Shown in pieces: positions 1-6,806 of a stretch of 9,399 bases of DNA; the stretch's first letter is position 1; each line of letters opens with the position of its first letter. This stretch comes from Candidatus Parcubacteria bacterium (GTDB lineage: Bacteria; Patescibacteriota; Patescibacteriia; JAACEG01). The notes under the pieces are model-generated. The model searched no databases. It had not been told where the DNA came from and saw nothing but the letters and a program-made list of their open reading frames with translations. The stretch is from positions 1 through 9,399 of the forward strand of contig JAGLTA010000104.1 of the NCBI GenBank assembly GCA_023135505.1. Reading direction: 5' to 3'. A program made the position numbers and the translations under genes.

Positions 1-1
1 C

Positions 2-934
2 GCGGAAAGCATGCTGGGACAGATACTGTCTATCGGAGCAAAAGAGATTACAGAAGATCAGGCGGAGATAATCATTCCAAAAGTGAATATAGGACTGATT
101 TTTTCGTTAACGGAATTTTTAATTAAAAAAGATATTAAGAATGGGATTGTTTCTATAAATGAAAATTTAAACCAAGGAGTGAATTTAATAAAATTAACAC
201 AAGACTTGATAGAACTTTTTAGAAAATTAATTTTAATCAAAATAGACAAAAATTTAGAAATATTCACAAGACAGTTTACGGAAGACGATAAATTAAAAAT
301 TTTTGATTTTAGCAGCCAGTTAACAGAAAAAGAAATTTTTTTTATAATTGAAATTTTAAGCAAACGGCTGGCTGAAATACCGAATACAAAAATTATTCAA
401 CTGCCATTGGAATTAGCGGTGATAGAAATATGTTCGCAAAATTTTATTTTACGATCAAATTTTTGTGAAGAGAAAAAGGCAGGCAAAACAGAAGGAAAAA
501 AAGCGAAAAAATTTGTTAATAAAAATAATTTGAAAATTACTCCAAACAGCGCTGCTGCGAATATGAGCGTCAGTTCTGATAAAAACAACTTAGTGAATGT
601 TAAATTATCTGATATTAAGCGCGATTGGCATGAGATAATCAATGAAGCAAAAAATTTTAATAATTCAATAGCGTCAACTTTGCAGATTGCCGGAATAAAA
701 GAGTTAAGCGGAAATATTCTAACACTCTGTTTTAAATATGAATTTCATCAGAAAAAGATTTCAGATATAAAAAATAAGTCTGTTGTTGAGGATATTATCA
801 AGCAAAAATTTAAAGAAGTAATTATTATCAATTCAATTTGCGATGAAAATTTTGAATATGGCGGCGGTAATTTAACTGACAGCAACCAAGCCGCAGAAAA
901 GATCAACGAAGTTTTCGGAGACGAGATTATTTAG
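2..934 (+). CDS. dnaX: DNA polymerase III subunit gamma/tau (DnaX), 3' part only
   Basis: Clamp-loader subunit that helps load the beta sliding clamp and couples polymerase cores at the replication fork. The reading frame is open to the window edge and begins A-E-S-M-L-G-Q-I-L-S, matching the conserved RDAESLLGQ stretch that opens the region after the ATPase fold. The ATG at 11 is therefore internal and the ATPase part lies off the window. Bases 2 to about 445 encode the helical oligomerisation domain (domain III). A Lys-rich linker (KKAGKTEGKKAKK) spans about 460-540. From about 600 to 850 comes a small C-terminal domain (DIKRDWHEIINEAK, then LTLCFKYEFHQKKI) that resembles the tau C-terminal region of DnaX proteins from candidate-phyla bacteria. 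The tail is acidic and ends DEII. pyrG follows after 14 bases, so co-transcription is likely. No terminator is seen between them. Confident on identity; the domain borders are approximate. Confidence 0.85.
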   Translation, partial: AESMLGQILSIGAKEITEDQAEIIIPKVNIGLIFSLTEFLIKKDIKNGIVSINENLNQGVNLIKLTQDLIELFRKLILIKIDKNLEIFTRQFTEDDKLKIFDFSSQLTEKEIFFIIEILSKRLAEIPNTKIIQLPLELAVIEICSQNFILRSNFCEEKKAGKTEGKKAKKFVNKNNLKITPNSAAANMSVSSDKNNLVNVKLSDIKRDWHEIINEAKNFNNSIASTLQIAGIKELSGNILTLCFKYEFHQKKISDIKNKSVVEDIIKQKFKEVIIINSICDENFEYGGGNLTDSNQAAEKINEVFGDEII

Positions 935-948
935 ATAAAAATAATAAT

Positions 949-2574
949 ATGGAAAAAATAAAAAAATACATTTTTGTCGTCGGCGGCGTGATGTCTTCTG
1001 TCGGCAAGGGAGTGGCTTCCGCGTCAATCGGAAAAATTTTGCAGTCCAAAGGGTATCGCGTGGCTAATATTAAATGCGATATGTATGTGAATATTGACGC
1101 GGGGACAATCAGACCTGCTGAACACGGAGAGGTTTTTGTCGGGGAAGACGGTGTTGAAGCTGATCAGGATTTGGGTAATTACGAGAGATTTACAGACAAA
1201 ATTTGCGCGCGTGATAATTATATAACAACAGGGCAGGTATATCAGGAGGTAATCCGCAGGGAAAGAAATTTAGAATATGGCGGAGAAGATGTAGAGGTTG
1301 TTCCAGACATCCCTAATGAAATTATAAGAAGAATTAAGCTTTGTCAAAAGAAGAATAGATCAGAGATAACAATTATAGAGTTTGGCGGTACAGTCGGAGA
1401 GTACCAACTTGTTCTGTTTTTAGAAGCTGCGCGGATGATGAAAGCAAAAGATCCAGATAATGTTTTTACTCTTATGGTGAGTTATTTGCCAACCCCGGAA
1501 CTTTTAGGGGAACAAAAATCAAAGCCGACGCAATTTGCAATACGGACGCTGAATTCAGCTGGAATTATCCCAGATCTTATCTTGTGCCGCGCCAGCAATC
1601 CTCTTTCTGATTCTATTAAACAGACGATTAGCACAGTTTGCAGTCTTTCAAAAGATAGGATAATTTCAGCGCCTGATGTTTATTCAATTTATGATGTGCC
1701 GGTAAATTTTGAAAAAGAGAATTTTAGCAAAGTTGTTTTAGAAACAATCGGGCTAAAAGCGCGTGAGAAGAATATGGAAGATTGGGAAAAATTTTCGCGC
1801 CGCATAAAAAATATTTCAAAAGAGATTACAGTAGCGATAGTCGGCAAATATTTTAATTTCAAGTCTTGCCGCGATACTTATATTTCAGTGATTGAATCAA
1901 TAAACCACGCTTCGTGGCATTTTAACTTGAAGCCGAATATTTTATGGCTGGATGCCGAAAAGTATGAAAAAGACAAAAACAGATTAAAAGAATTAGACAA
2001 AGTTGATGGAATTATAATACCTGGCGGCTTTGGCAATCGCGGCGCAGAAGGGATGATTTTAGCCGCTAAATACGCGCGCGAAAACAAAATACCTTATTTT
2101 GGCTTATGTTTGGGGATGCAGATATTGACGATTGAATTCGCCCGTTATATTCTAAAAACAGAAGACGCTGATTCAACTGAGCTAAATCCAAAAACAGCTA
2201 ATCCTGTAATTTGCACGATGGAGGACCAAAAAAATAAAATTAAAAATAGAGAATATGGAGGAACAATGCGGCTGGGCGCTTATCCTGCCAAGTTATGTAA
2301 AGATTCTTTAAGTTATAAAGCGTACAATCGGGAAAGCATTTCAGAGCGCCATCGGCATAGATATGAATTTAATAATGATTATAGGGATATTTTAGAAAAA
2401 AATGGACTAAGAATTGCCGGAATAAATCCGAATAGAAATTTAGTTGAAATTGTAGAAATAAAAAATCATCCATTTATGGTTGGCGTTCAGTTTCATCCAG
2501 AGTTTAAGTCTCGTCCGTTAAAGCCGCATCCGCTGTTTAAAGATTTTATAATGGCAGCAAAAAATAAATCATAA
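949..2574 (+). CDS. pyrG: CTP synthase (glutamine-hydrolysing)
   Basis: Makes CTP from UTP, ATP and glutamine, the last step of pyrimidine nucleotide synthesis, in the cytosol. At 541 residues it is full length for the family. The N-terminal synthetase domain (about 1-275) has the P-loop GGVMSSVGKG (Lys20), HGEVFVGEDG, and the likely Mg ligands Asp74 (DQDLGNYERF) and Glu144 (EFGGTVG). The C-terminal class I amidotransferase domain (about 295-541) has the oxyanion strand PGGFGNRG, the nucleophile Cys387 in GLCLGMQ, and His516/Glu518 in GVQFHPEF; HRHRYEFN is also conserved. The usual GDIES after GGTV is replaced by GEYQL (150-154), at the place expected to contact the pyrimidine nucleotide. The family's YxNVDPGTMSP appears here as YVNIDAGTIRP. 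This divergent form fits Patescibacteria. The ATG has no clear Shine-Dalgarno sequence. It sits 14 bases after dnaX and 20 before the transpeptidase gene. Confidence 0.96.
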   Translation: MEKIKKYIFVVGGVMSSVGKGVASASIGKILQSKGYRVANIKCDMYVNIDAGTIRPAEHGEVFVGEDGVEADQDLGNYERFTDKICARDNYITTGQVYQEVIRRERNLEYGGEDVEVVPDIPNEIIRRIKLCQKKNRSEITIIEFGGTVGEYQLVLFLEAARMMKAKDPDNVFTLMVSYLPTPELLGEQKSKPTQFAIRTLNSAGIIPDLILCRASNPLSDSIKQTISTVCSLSKDRIISAPDVYSIYDVPVNFEKENFSKVVLETIGLKAREKNMEDWEKFSRRIKNISKEITVAIVGKYFNFKSCRDTYISVIESINHASWHFNLKPNILWLDAEKYEKDKNRLKELDKVDGIIIPGGFGNRGAEGMILAAKYARENKIPYFGLCLGMQILTIEFARYILKTEDADSTELNPKTANPVICTMEDQKNKIKNREYGGTMRLGAYPAKLCKDSLSYKAYNRESISERHRHRYEFNNDYRDILEKNGLRIAGINPNRNLVEIVEIKNHPFMVGVQFHPEFKSRPLKPHPLFKDFIMAAKNKS

Positions 2575-2594
2575 ATAATATTCAAAACAAAGAG

Positions 2595-3341
2595 ATGAAT
2601 AAATATATTTTTATAATAGTTATATCTTGCATTATCGGCGCTAATGTTTATGCTAATAATTCAACAGATTCTGACATTGATGGAGTGTCGGATTATGACG
2701 AAATTAATGTTTATTATACAGATATGAATAACTCAGATACTGATGGCGATGGTTTTTCCGATTGGGTAGAATTAAACAGCGGGTATTCTCCGCACAATCC
2801 AATGGTAATAAAATTAGAGGACAACGATTATGATCAAGATGGACTGTCAGACAGAATGGAATTAAATTTTCATACAGATTTAACAAATATAGACACGGAT
2901 GGCGACGGTTATTCGGACGGAGATGAGATTAAAAACGGCTATGATCCATTAAAAGGAAATAAAACAAAATTAAGCAAGCGGATTGAAATTAATACAGGCG
3001 AAAAGCAGGAATTAAATTATTTTTTAGGAGGCGTTAGAATGGGAATTTATCAAGTTTCAACTGGCAGATATGCAATGCGAACGCCGCTTGGGCATTTTAA
3101 AATTGACGGCAAGCAAGCAAGAGCATGGTCGGCTAAATACGGCTTATGGATGCCATATTGGATGAGTTTGCAAAGCGGTTATTTCGGAATACATGAATTG
3201 CCTGAGTGGCCGAATGGCGCTAAAGAAGGCGAGGATCATCTAGGTAAAGCTGTTTCACACGGATGTATTCGCTTAGGAGTCGGACCAGCAGAATTTTTAT
3301 ATAATTGGGCTGAAATTAATACCCCAGTCTTTATTTATTAA
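2595..3341 (+). CDS. Secreted L,D-transpeptidase (YkuD fold) with four TSP3-type calcium-binding repeats
   Basis: Probable cell-wall enzyme that cross-links or modifies peptidoglycan through a catalytic cysteine, acting outside the membrane. The 248 residues start with a signal peptide (hydrophobic 4-16, likely cleavage after VYA at 20). Four Asp-rich loops follow, D-x-D-x-D-G-x-S-D-x-x-E, at about 25-36, 48-59, 78-89 and 100-111. They resemble thrombospondin type 3 repeats and probably bind calcium. Repeats 1-2 and 3-4 form two copies of one larger unit of about 50 residues. The C-terminal YkuD domain (about 130-248) shows TPLGHFKI, GIHELP (His200) and the active-site signature SHGCIRLG (His222, Cys224, Arg226). 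All expected catalytic residues are present. The N-terminal repeats may anchor or orient the enzyme at the surface; that is inference. The start ATG is the only one ahead of the signal peptide. Substrate specificity cannot be read from sequence. Confidence 0.88.
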   Translation: MNKYIFIIVISCIIGANVYANNSTDSDIDGVSDYDEINVYYTDMNNSDTDGDGFSDWVELNSGYSPHNPMVIKLEDNDYDQDGLSDRMELNFHTDLTNIDTDGDGYSDGDEIKNGYDPLKGNKTKLSKRIEINTGEKQELNYFLGGVRMGIYQVSTGRYAMRTPLGHFKIDGKQARAWSAKYGLWMPYWMSLQSGYFGIHELPEWPNGAKEGEDHLGKAVSHGCIRLGVGPAEFLYNWAEINTPVFIY

Positions 3342-3382
3342 GTCTGTTGCGCAATTAATTTTGTAGCCAGACCTATAAGTTT

Positions 3383-3829
3383 ATGGTTTTAGACATTAAA
3401 AAAAATCCAGATTCTGTTTTAAGAAAAAAATCAAAAGAAGTAAAAAAAATTGATAAAAAAATTATCAAGCTTATTGATGATATGTTTGAGACTATGATAG
3501 CAAATCCTGCTTGCGGGCTTGCCGCGCCGCAGATAGGAATTAGCAAAAGAATTATCACAATTGACTTAGAGGGGCAAATAATCAATGGCAAAAAATTTGT
3601 TTTAATTAATCCAAAAATTATAAAAAAATCATGGGCGAAAAGCGAAGATACTGAAAGATGCCTTAGTATTCCAGATATGGAGGTAAAAGTAAAAAGATCA
3701 AAAAATATAATTGTTATTGGTCTGGATAAATCAAAAAATAAGATTACAATAAAAGCCGAAGGCCTGATGGCGCGCGCTCTTCAACACGAAATTGACCATT
3801 TAGACGGAATTTTAATAATAGATAAATGA
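3383..3829 (+). CDS. def: Peptide deformylase
   Basis: Removes the formyl group from the N-terminal methionine of new proteins at the ribosome; a metal enzyme. At 148 residues it is short, ending right after the metal-binding helix and lacking the C-terminal extension of longer forms. Motif 1 is ACGLAAPQIG (43-52; the family is usually GxGLAAPQxG). Motif 2 is ERCLSIP (91-97), where the usual EGCLS glycine is arginine (Arg92); Cys93 is the metal ligand. Motif 3 is QHEIDHLDG (134-142), giving His135, Glu136 and His139. All metal ligands and the catalytic Glu are present, so activity is likely despite the two glycine changes. The start gives the usual short N-terminus ending in a Leu-Arg-Lys helix start. 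No Shine-Dalgarno sequence is visible. It lies 41 bases after the transpeptidase gene, so a shared transcript is possible but not shown. Confidence 0.93.
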   Translation: MVLDIKKNPDSVLRKKSKEVKKIDKKIIKLIDDMFETMIANPACGLAAPQIGISKRIITIDLEGQIINGKKFVLINPKIIKKSWAKSEDTERCLSIPDMEVKVKRSKNIIVIGLDKSKNKITIKAEGLMARALQHEIDHLDGILIIDK

Positions 3830-3840
3830 AGTCAAAAGCC

Positions 3841-3931
3841 GAAAGTCTATAAGGTCTATAAAGTCGAAAGTTGCCATCCAGAGGCTAGTCCGTCTTTGGC
3901 GGAAAAGTTATAAAGTTGTTGTAAAGTTAAC
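3841..3931 (+). repeat. Short GTCTATAAA-type tandem repeats around a CCAGAGGC hairpin
   Basis: The gap between def and the next gene is filled with repeat-like sequence. GTCTATAAG (3845-3853) is followed directly by GTCTATAAA (3854-3862) and GTCGAAA (3863-3869). After the hairpin come related units GTTATAAA (3907-3914) and GTAAAGTT. Between them CCAGAGGC (3878-3885) can pair with GTCTTTGG (3892-3899), using two G-U pairs, across a six-base loop. An alternative is TCCGTC (3889-3894) with GGCGGA (3898-3903). The G-U pairs mean the hairpin is stronger as plus-strand RNA. I recognise this style from intergenic DNA of Parcubacteria-like genomes, from memory only. No T-run follows, so it is not a standard terminator. 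Confidence 0.5.
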
Positions 3932-3942
3932 ATTTTAAATTT

Positions 3943-4413
3943 ATGAAGAATATTCACGGTCTAATTTTTTTAATAGGAATTTTTTTATTAGCCAGTATGA
4001 TTCTGTTTTATGCCATTCCTTTGGCCTGCTATCAGGAAATACATAGCGCGATTGAAAATCCTATTATAAAAATTCAAGACAGCGAAAAGAGCGCTGTCTA
4101 TATAAAAAGCGATAAAAAAATTTATAATTCCGGTGATAATATGCGGCTTGTAATTGATCTGAAAAATTTTACTATTGAAGATATTCTCAAAATTCAAGTT
4201 GTTGGAATTAAAACATCAAGAGGAAATTTCGCGCTTAATAAAATTAGGGAAGTTGAAATAAAAGAGAATCCATATAGGGTCGTATTTGACGTAAAATTGC
4301 CGTCTTGCTCTAAGTGCGCGGGAATCGCTCCTGGCAAATACTCCATTCAAGTAAATATTTTGCGAAAAGGCGAAGTTGTAAAAAATGAAGTTATGGAAAT
4401 TGAATTGCTTTAA
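3943..4413 (+). CDS. Hypothetical membrane-anchored extracytoplasmic protein with a CxxC motif
   Basis: I cannot assign this 156-residue protein to a characterised family. It starts with one hydrophobic segment (about 7-28), ending IPLAC with Cys29. This resembles a lipoprotein lipobox, but Pro at position -3 breaks the standard pattern, so it may equally be a membrane anchor. The rest is predicted to lie outside the membrane and looks like a single beta-sandwich. The stretch SDKKIYNSGDNMRLVIDLKN (56-75) resembles the opening of macroglobulin MG2-like domains, which typically have a K-x-x-Y-x-x-G-D pattern. A CSKC pair (122-125) precedes APGKYSIQVNI (129-139), a typical edge strand; it could form a disulfide or bind metal. 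The start ATG precedes the hydrophobic segment directly, and no Shine-Dalgarno sequence is seen. It converges on the recombinase gene with a 6-base gap and no obvious terminator. Confidence 0.7.
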   Translation: MKNIHGLIFLIGIFLLASMILFYAIPLACYQEIHSAIENPIIKIQDSEKSAVYIKSDKKIYNSGDNMRLVIDLKNFTIEDILKIQVVGIKTSRGNFALNKIREVEIKENPYRVVFDVKLPSCSKCAGIAPGKYSIQVNILRKGEVVKNEVMEIELL

Positions 4414-4419
4414 GGTTTT

Positions 4420-5352
4420 CTATCTGTTTTTTTGATTATGAAATTTTTGATAAGTTTCTTTTAATTGTTTGTTTGTGACATGGGTATAAATTTGCGTTGT
4501 GGTAATTGATGAATGCCCAAGCATGCTTTGTACGCTGCGGATATCAGCGCCGTTTGACAGCAAATCTGTCGCAAAACTATGGCGAAGAGTATGCGGGGTT
4601 ACGTTTTTAGCAATACCAGCCGCTTGCGCGTATTTTTTAACCATTCTTTCAATTGATCGCGGACTTAGCGATTTTTCTTTTTCGTCTTGATTTTGCTGTG
4701 AGGCTTTGTCATGGCGGATAAATAGAAAAAGCGAAATATCTGTCCGCAGATTTAAATAATTTTTTAGATGTTTTTTGGCGCTATTTGATAAAAATACAAG
4801 CCGAGGCTTATCGCCTTTGCCGCGAATTGTAAATTCGTCCTTTTTTAAGTTTAACCTGTCTTTTCGCAGGTTAGCCAATTCTGAAACGCGCAGCCCGGTT
4901 GAGAAAAAAAGCTCTAAAATCGCTTTGTCCCGCTTTTGGATGATATTCGCATTTTTTATATTTAACGGCATGTTTAGAAATTTTTTTAAATCGTTTTGAT
5001 CTAAAAATTCTACTATGCGCTCTTCTGTTTTTGATAACTCTATTTTTTCAGGAGACACGCATTTAATATCCTGTTTTGCCAAGTATTTTAAAAAAGCGCG
5101 CAAAGCGATTAAATAATGATTTTGCGTCTTTTTTTTGATAGTTTTTCCTCGTTGATTTTTTTGGCGGTTTAGCCAGAGCCGAAATTTCTTAATATTTTTT
5201 ATTGAAATTTCTTCGCAGGTTTTGATTTTTGTAAAATCTAAAAAACGGTTTAGATAAAATTCATAATTTTCAACAGTTTTAATCGCGCAGTTTTTTTCAA
5301 TTTCAAGATAGTCGCGGAATTCTTTAATTAATTTGTTTATATTATTTTCCAT
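4420..5352 (-). CDS. Xer-type tyrosine recombinase
   Basis: Site-specific DNA recombinase that cuts and rejoins strands through a tyrosine. Xer members resolve chromosome dimers at dif sites with FtsK. The 310-residue length is normal. The N-terminal SAM-like core-binding domain (about 6-92) reads LIKEFRDYLEIEKNCAIKTVENY. The catalytic domain (about 110-300) has the complete set: Arg155 (STGLRVSEL), Lys179 (RGKGDKPR), His254 and Arg257 (HTLRHSFAT), His280 (LGHSSITTTQIY) and Tyr289. The overall layout matches XerC/XerD rather than phage integrases, but whether it is XerC, XerD or a single-Xer system cannot be decided here, so no symbol is given. No attachment site or integrated element is visible beside it, which argues for a housekeeping role. 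It diverges from lgt across a 20-base gap. It is one of the few genes here with a plausible ribosome binding site. Confidence 0.9.
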   Translation of the reverse strand: MENNINKLIKEFRDYLEIEKNCAIKTVENYEFYLNRFLDFTKIKTCEEISIKNIKKFRLWLNRQKNQRGKTIKKKTQNHYLIALRAFLKYLAKQDIKCVSPEKIELSKTEERIVEFLDQNDLKKFLNMPLNIKNANIIQKRDKAILELFFSTGLRVSELANLRKDRLNLKKDEFTIRGKGDKPRLVFLSNSAKKHLKNYLNLRTDISLFLFIRHDKASQQNQDEKEKSLSPRSIERMVKKYAQAAGIAKNVTPHTLRHSFATDLLSNGADIRSVQSMLGHSSITTTQIYTHVTNKQLKETYQKFHNQKNR

Positions 5353-5357
5353 TTTTA

Positions 5358-5362
5358 ATCCT
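5358..5362 (-). promoter_or_regulatory. Shine-Dalgarno site of the Xer recombinase gene
   Basis: AGGAT on the minus strand, about 5-6 bases ahead of the ATG at 5352. It is notable because no other gene start in the window has a comparable purine-rich site at normal spacing. It supports the chosen start of the recombinase. Confidence 0.5.
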
Positions 5363-5372
5363 ATTATTTAAA

Positions 5373-6185
5373 ATGTTTTTGCATAATTACAACCCAGATC
5401 CCATTATTTTTTCATTCGGTTTTATACAAATTTATTGGTATGGATTTTTTATAAGCGTTGGAATTTTAACTGGATTAGTTATTGTTTTAAAACTTGCAGA
5501 GAAATATAAAATCAGCAAAGATAAAATTTTTAATTTAGGCATTTATTTAATTATATCAGGATTATTAGGAGCTAGGATTTATAGCGTTATTTTAGATTTT
5601 CGCTTTTATCTTAAATATCCGATAGATGTTTTTAAAATTTGGCAGGGCGGTCTAGCTATTCATGGGGCTATAATTGGAGGCATAATCGCTGGTTATGTTT
5701 ACGCTAAAAAACAAAAGTTTAATTTTAAATTGACGTCTGATATTGCCGCAGTTGCCGTTGCTTTAGGACAGGCGATAGGGCGCTGGGGAAATTATTTCAA
5801 TCAGGAGGTTTTCGGAAAACCAACAAACTTGCCATGGGGAATTCCAATAGAAAAAATAAACCGTCCGGATGTTTATCAATCAGCGCAATATTTTCACCCG
5901 GCATTTTTATATGAATCAATTTTAAATTTGATCAATTTTTTCATTTTGCTGTTTTTGCATAAAAAAAGACTGTCCCAAAATAAACGCTCTAAATTTTTTG
6001 CCAATGGAAATATTTTTTTAATCTATTTATTGAATTATTCTTTAATCAGATTCGCAATAGAATTTATCCGAGTTGACGAAACTTTAATGATTTTAAATTT
6101 CCGCCTCCCGCAATTATTAAGCGTTGCGTTATTTATTTTATCGCTAATCCTATTATTTATAAACAGCAGGCGAAGCGCTAAATAA
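5373..6185 (+). CDS. lgt: Prolipoprotein diacylglyceryl transferase
   Basis: Integral membrane enzyme that attaches diacylglycerol from phosphatidylglycerol to the lipobox cysteine of prolipoproteins, the first step of lipoprotein maturation. At 270 residues it has a typical length, with about seven membrane segments. Conserved pieces: GGLAIHGAIIGG (92-103, His97), the family signature GRWGNYFNQEVFGKPTNLPWG (136-156, with Arg137, Asn140, Asn143 and Glu145), HPAFLYES (175-182), and RFAIEFIR (226-233). The signature normally reads GRIGNFxNxExxG, so the catalytic arginine and asparagines are kept. The start gives the usual N-terminus PDPIIFSFGFIQIYWYG. No Shine-Dalgarno sequence is seen; a TATTAT box ends only five bases before the ATG. 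It overlaps the 3' end of the convergent SGNH gene by 8 bases. No lspA is in the window, so the next step of the pathway is encoded elsewhere. Confidence 0.96.
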   Translation: MFLHNYNPDPIIFSFGFIQIYWYGFFISVGILTGLVIVLKLAEKYKISKDKIFNLGIYLIISGLLGARIYSVILDFRFYLKYPIDVFKIWQGGLAIHGAIIGGIIAGYVYAKKQKFNFKLTSDIAAVAVALGQAIGRWGNYFNQEVFGKPTNLPWGIPIEKINRPDVYQSAQYFHPAFLYESILNLINFFILLFLHKKRLSQNKRSKFFANGNIFLIYLLNYSLIRFAIEFIRVDETLMILNFRLPQLLSVALFILSLILLFINSRRSAK

Positions 6186-6780
6186 TTTTATTCTTAATCA
6201 AAAAATCTCTAACCCTTATAAACATTTTTTTATGCCCTTCTGAATTTGGGTGCAAGCCGTCTTCTAAATCCTCGTTTTTTAGCAAATCAAACATTTCAAT
6301 AAAAGGCAGGTTATTTTTTTCGCAAAAATTTTTTATTATTAAATCGTATTTTTTTATGTTTTTATTATCATAATATTTAGTTATACTCCAAGGTATCGGC
6401 ATTACTTTTAATTCGTCAACTTTAGTTAAACCAATAAAAATAATTTTATTTGTAAATTTTTTTGATAAATTTTTAAGTTTTAATAAATTTTTATTAAAAT
6501 CACTTAATAACACGCTCGGATTATTTTTTGAATTAATATATTGCGAATCATTTATTCCTATCGCAAATATTATTAATTCAGGATTTCTTGCTTTGGCTTC
6601 AATATTAAATCTTTTAAGCAAATCAAAAGTATTATCGCCAGAAACTCCTAAATTAAAAACAGAGATGTCGTAATTGCTTAAATCAAAATATTTTTTTAAA
6701 CGGTTAATCCAGCCCCCCCCTCTGTAATCGTTGTAACCCTGAGAGATACTATCTCCAAAAACACAAATTCTTTTTGACAT
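6178..6780 (-). CDS. SGNH/GDSL-family hydrolase
   Basis: Serine esterase/lipase-type hydrolase; the natural substrate is unknown. Members act on lipids, acylated sugars or peptidoglycan O-acetyl groups. The 200 residues carry all four blocks: block I GDSIS (9-13, nucleophile Ser11), block II NLGVSGDNT (43-51, oxyanion Gly48), block III GIND (75-78, oxyanion Asn77), and block V DGLHPNSEGH (174-183, with Asp174 and His177). There is no signal peptide or membrane segment, so it appears cytosolic. Near its start, codons 20-23 (Arg-Gly-Gly-Gly) contain a run of eight G on the coding strand (plus-strand C at 6713-6720), unusual in this AT-rich gene and a possible slippage site. The frame is intact here. 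The gene looks more AT-rich than htpX and lemA. Its stop lies inside the last codons of convergent lgt. No Shine-Dalgarno sequence is visible. Confidence 0.88.
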   Translation of the reverse strand: MSKRICVFGDSISQGYNDYRGGGWINRLKKYFDLSNYDISVFNLGVSGDNTFDLLKRFNIEAKARNPELIIFAIGINDSQYINSKNNPSVLLSDFNKNLLKLKNLSKKFTNKIIFIGLTKVDELKVMPIPWSITKYYDNKNIKKYDLIIKNFCEKNNLPFIEMFDLLKNEDLEDGLHPNSEGHKKMFIRVRDFLIKNKII

Positions 6781-6806
6781 ATTTTTAAATTAAAAATTAA
6801 AATTTT

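Noticed and set aside
2628..2630. Cys12 in the transpeptidase signal peptide as a lipobox cysteine (V-I-S-C).
   Set aside because: It lies too early, with further hydrophobic residues after it and a better standard cleavage site after residue 20.
3342..3379. GTCTG/CAGAC inverted repeat (3342-3346, 3368-3372) and TATAAG (3374-3379) before def, as terminator or promoter.
   Set aside because: Five base pairs around a 21-base loop is too weak for a terminator, and TATAAG is only three bases from the ATG with no -35 at proper distance. The GTTGCG it shares with the right-edge palindrome is probably chance.
3845..3931. Possible CRISPR-like repeats.
   Set aside because: Units are only 8-9 bases, unevenly spaced and without unique spacers; no cas genes are present.
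4420..5352. The tyrosine recombinase as integrase of a mobile element.
   Set aside because: No flanking tRNA gene, direct repeats or phage-like genes; its neighbours are housekeeping genes and the layout is Xer-like.
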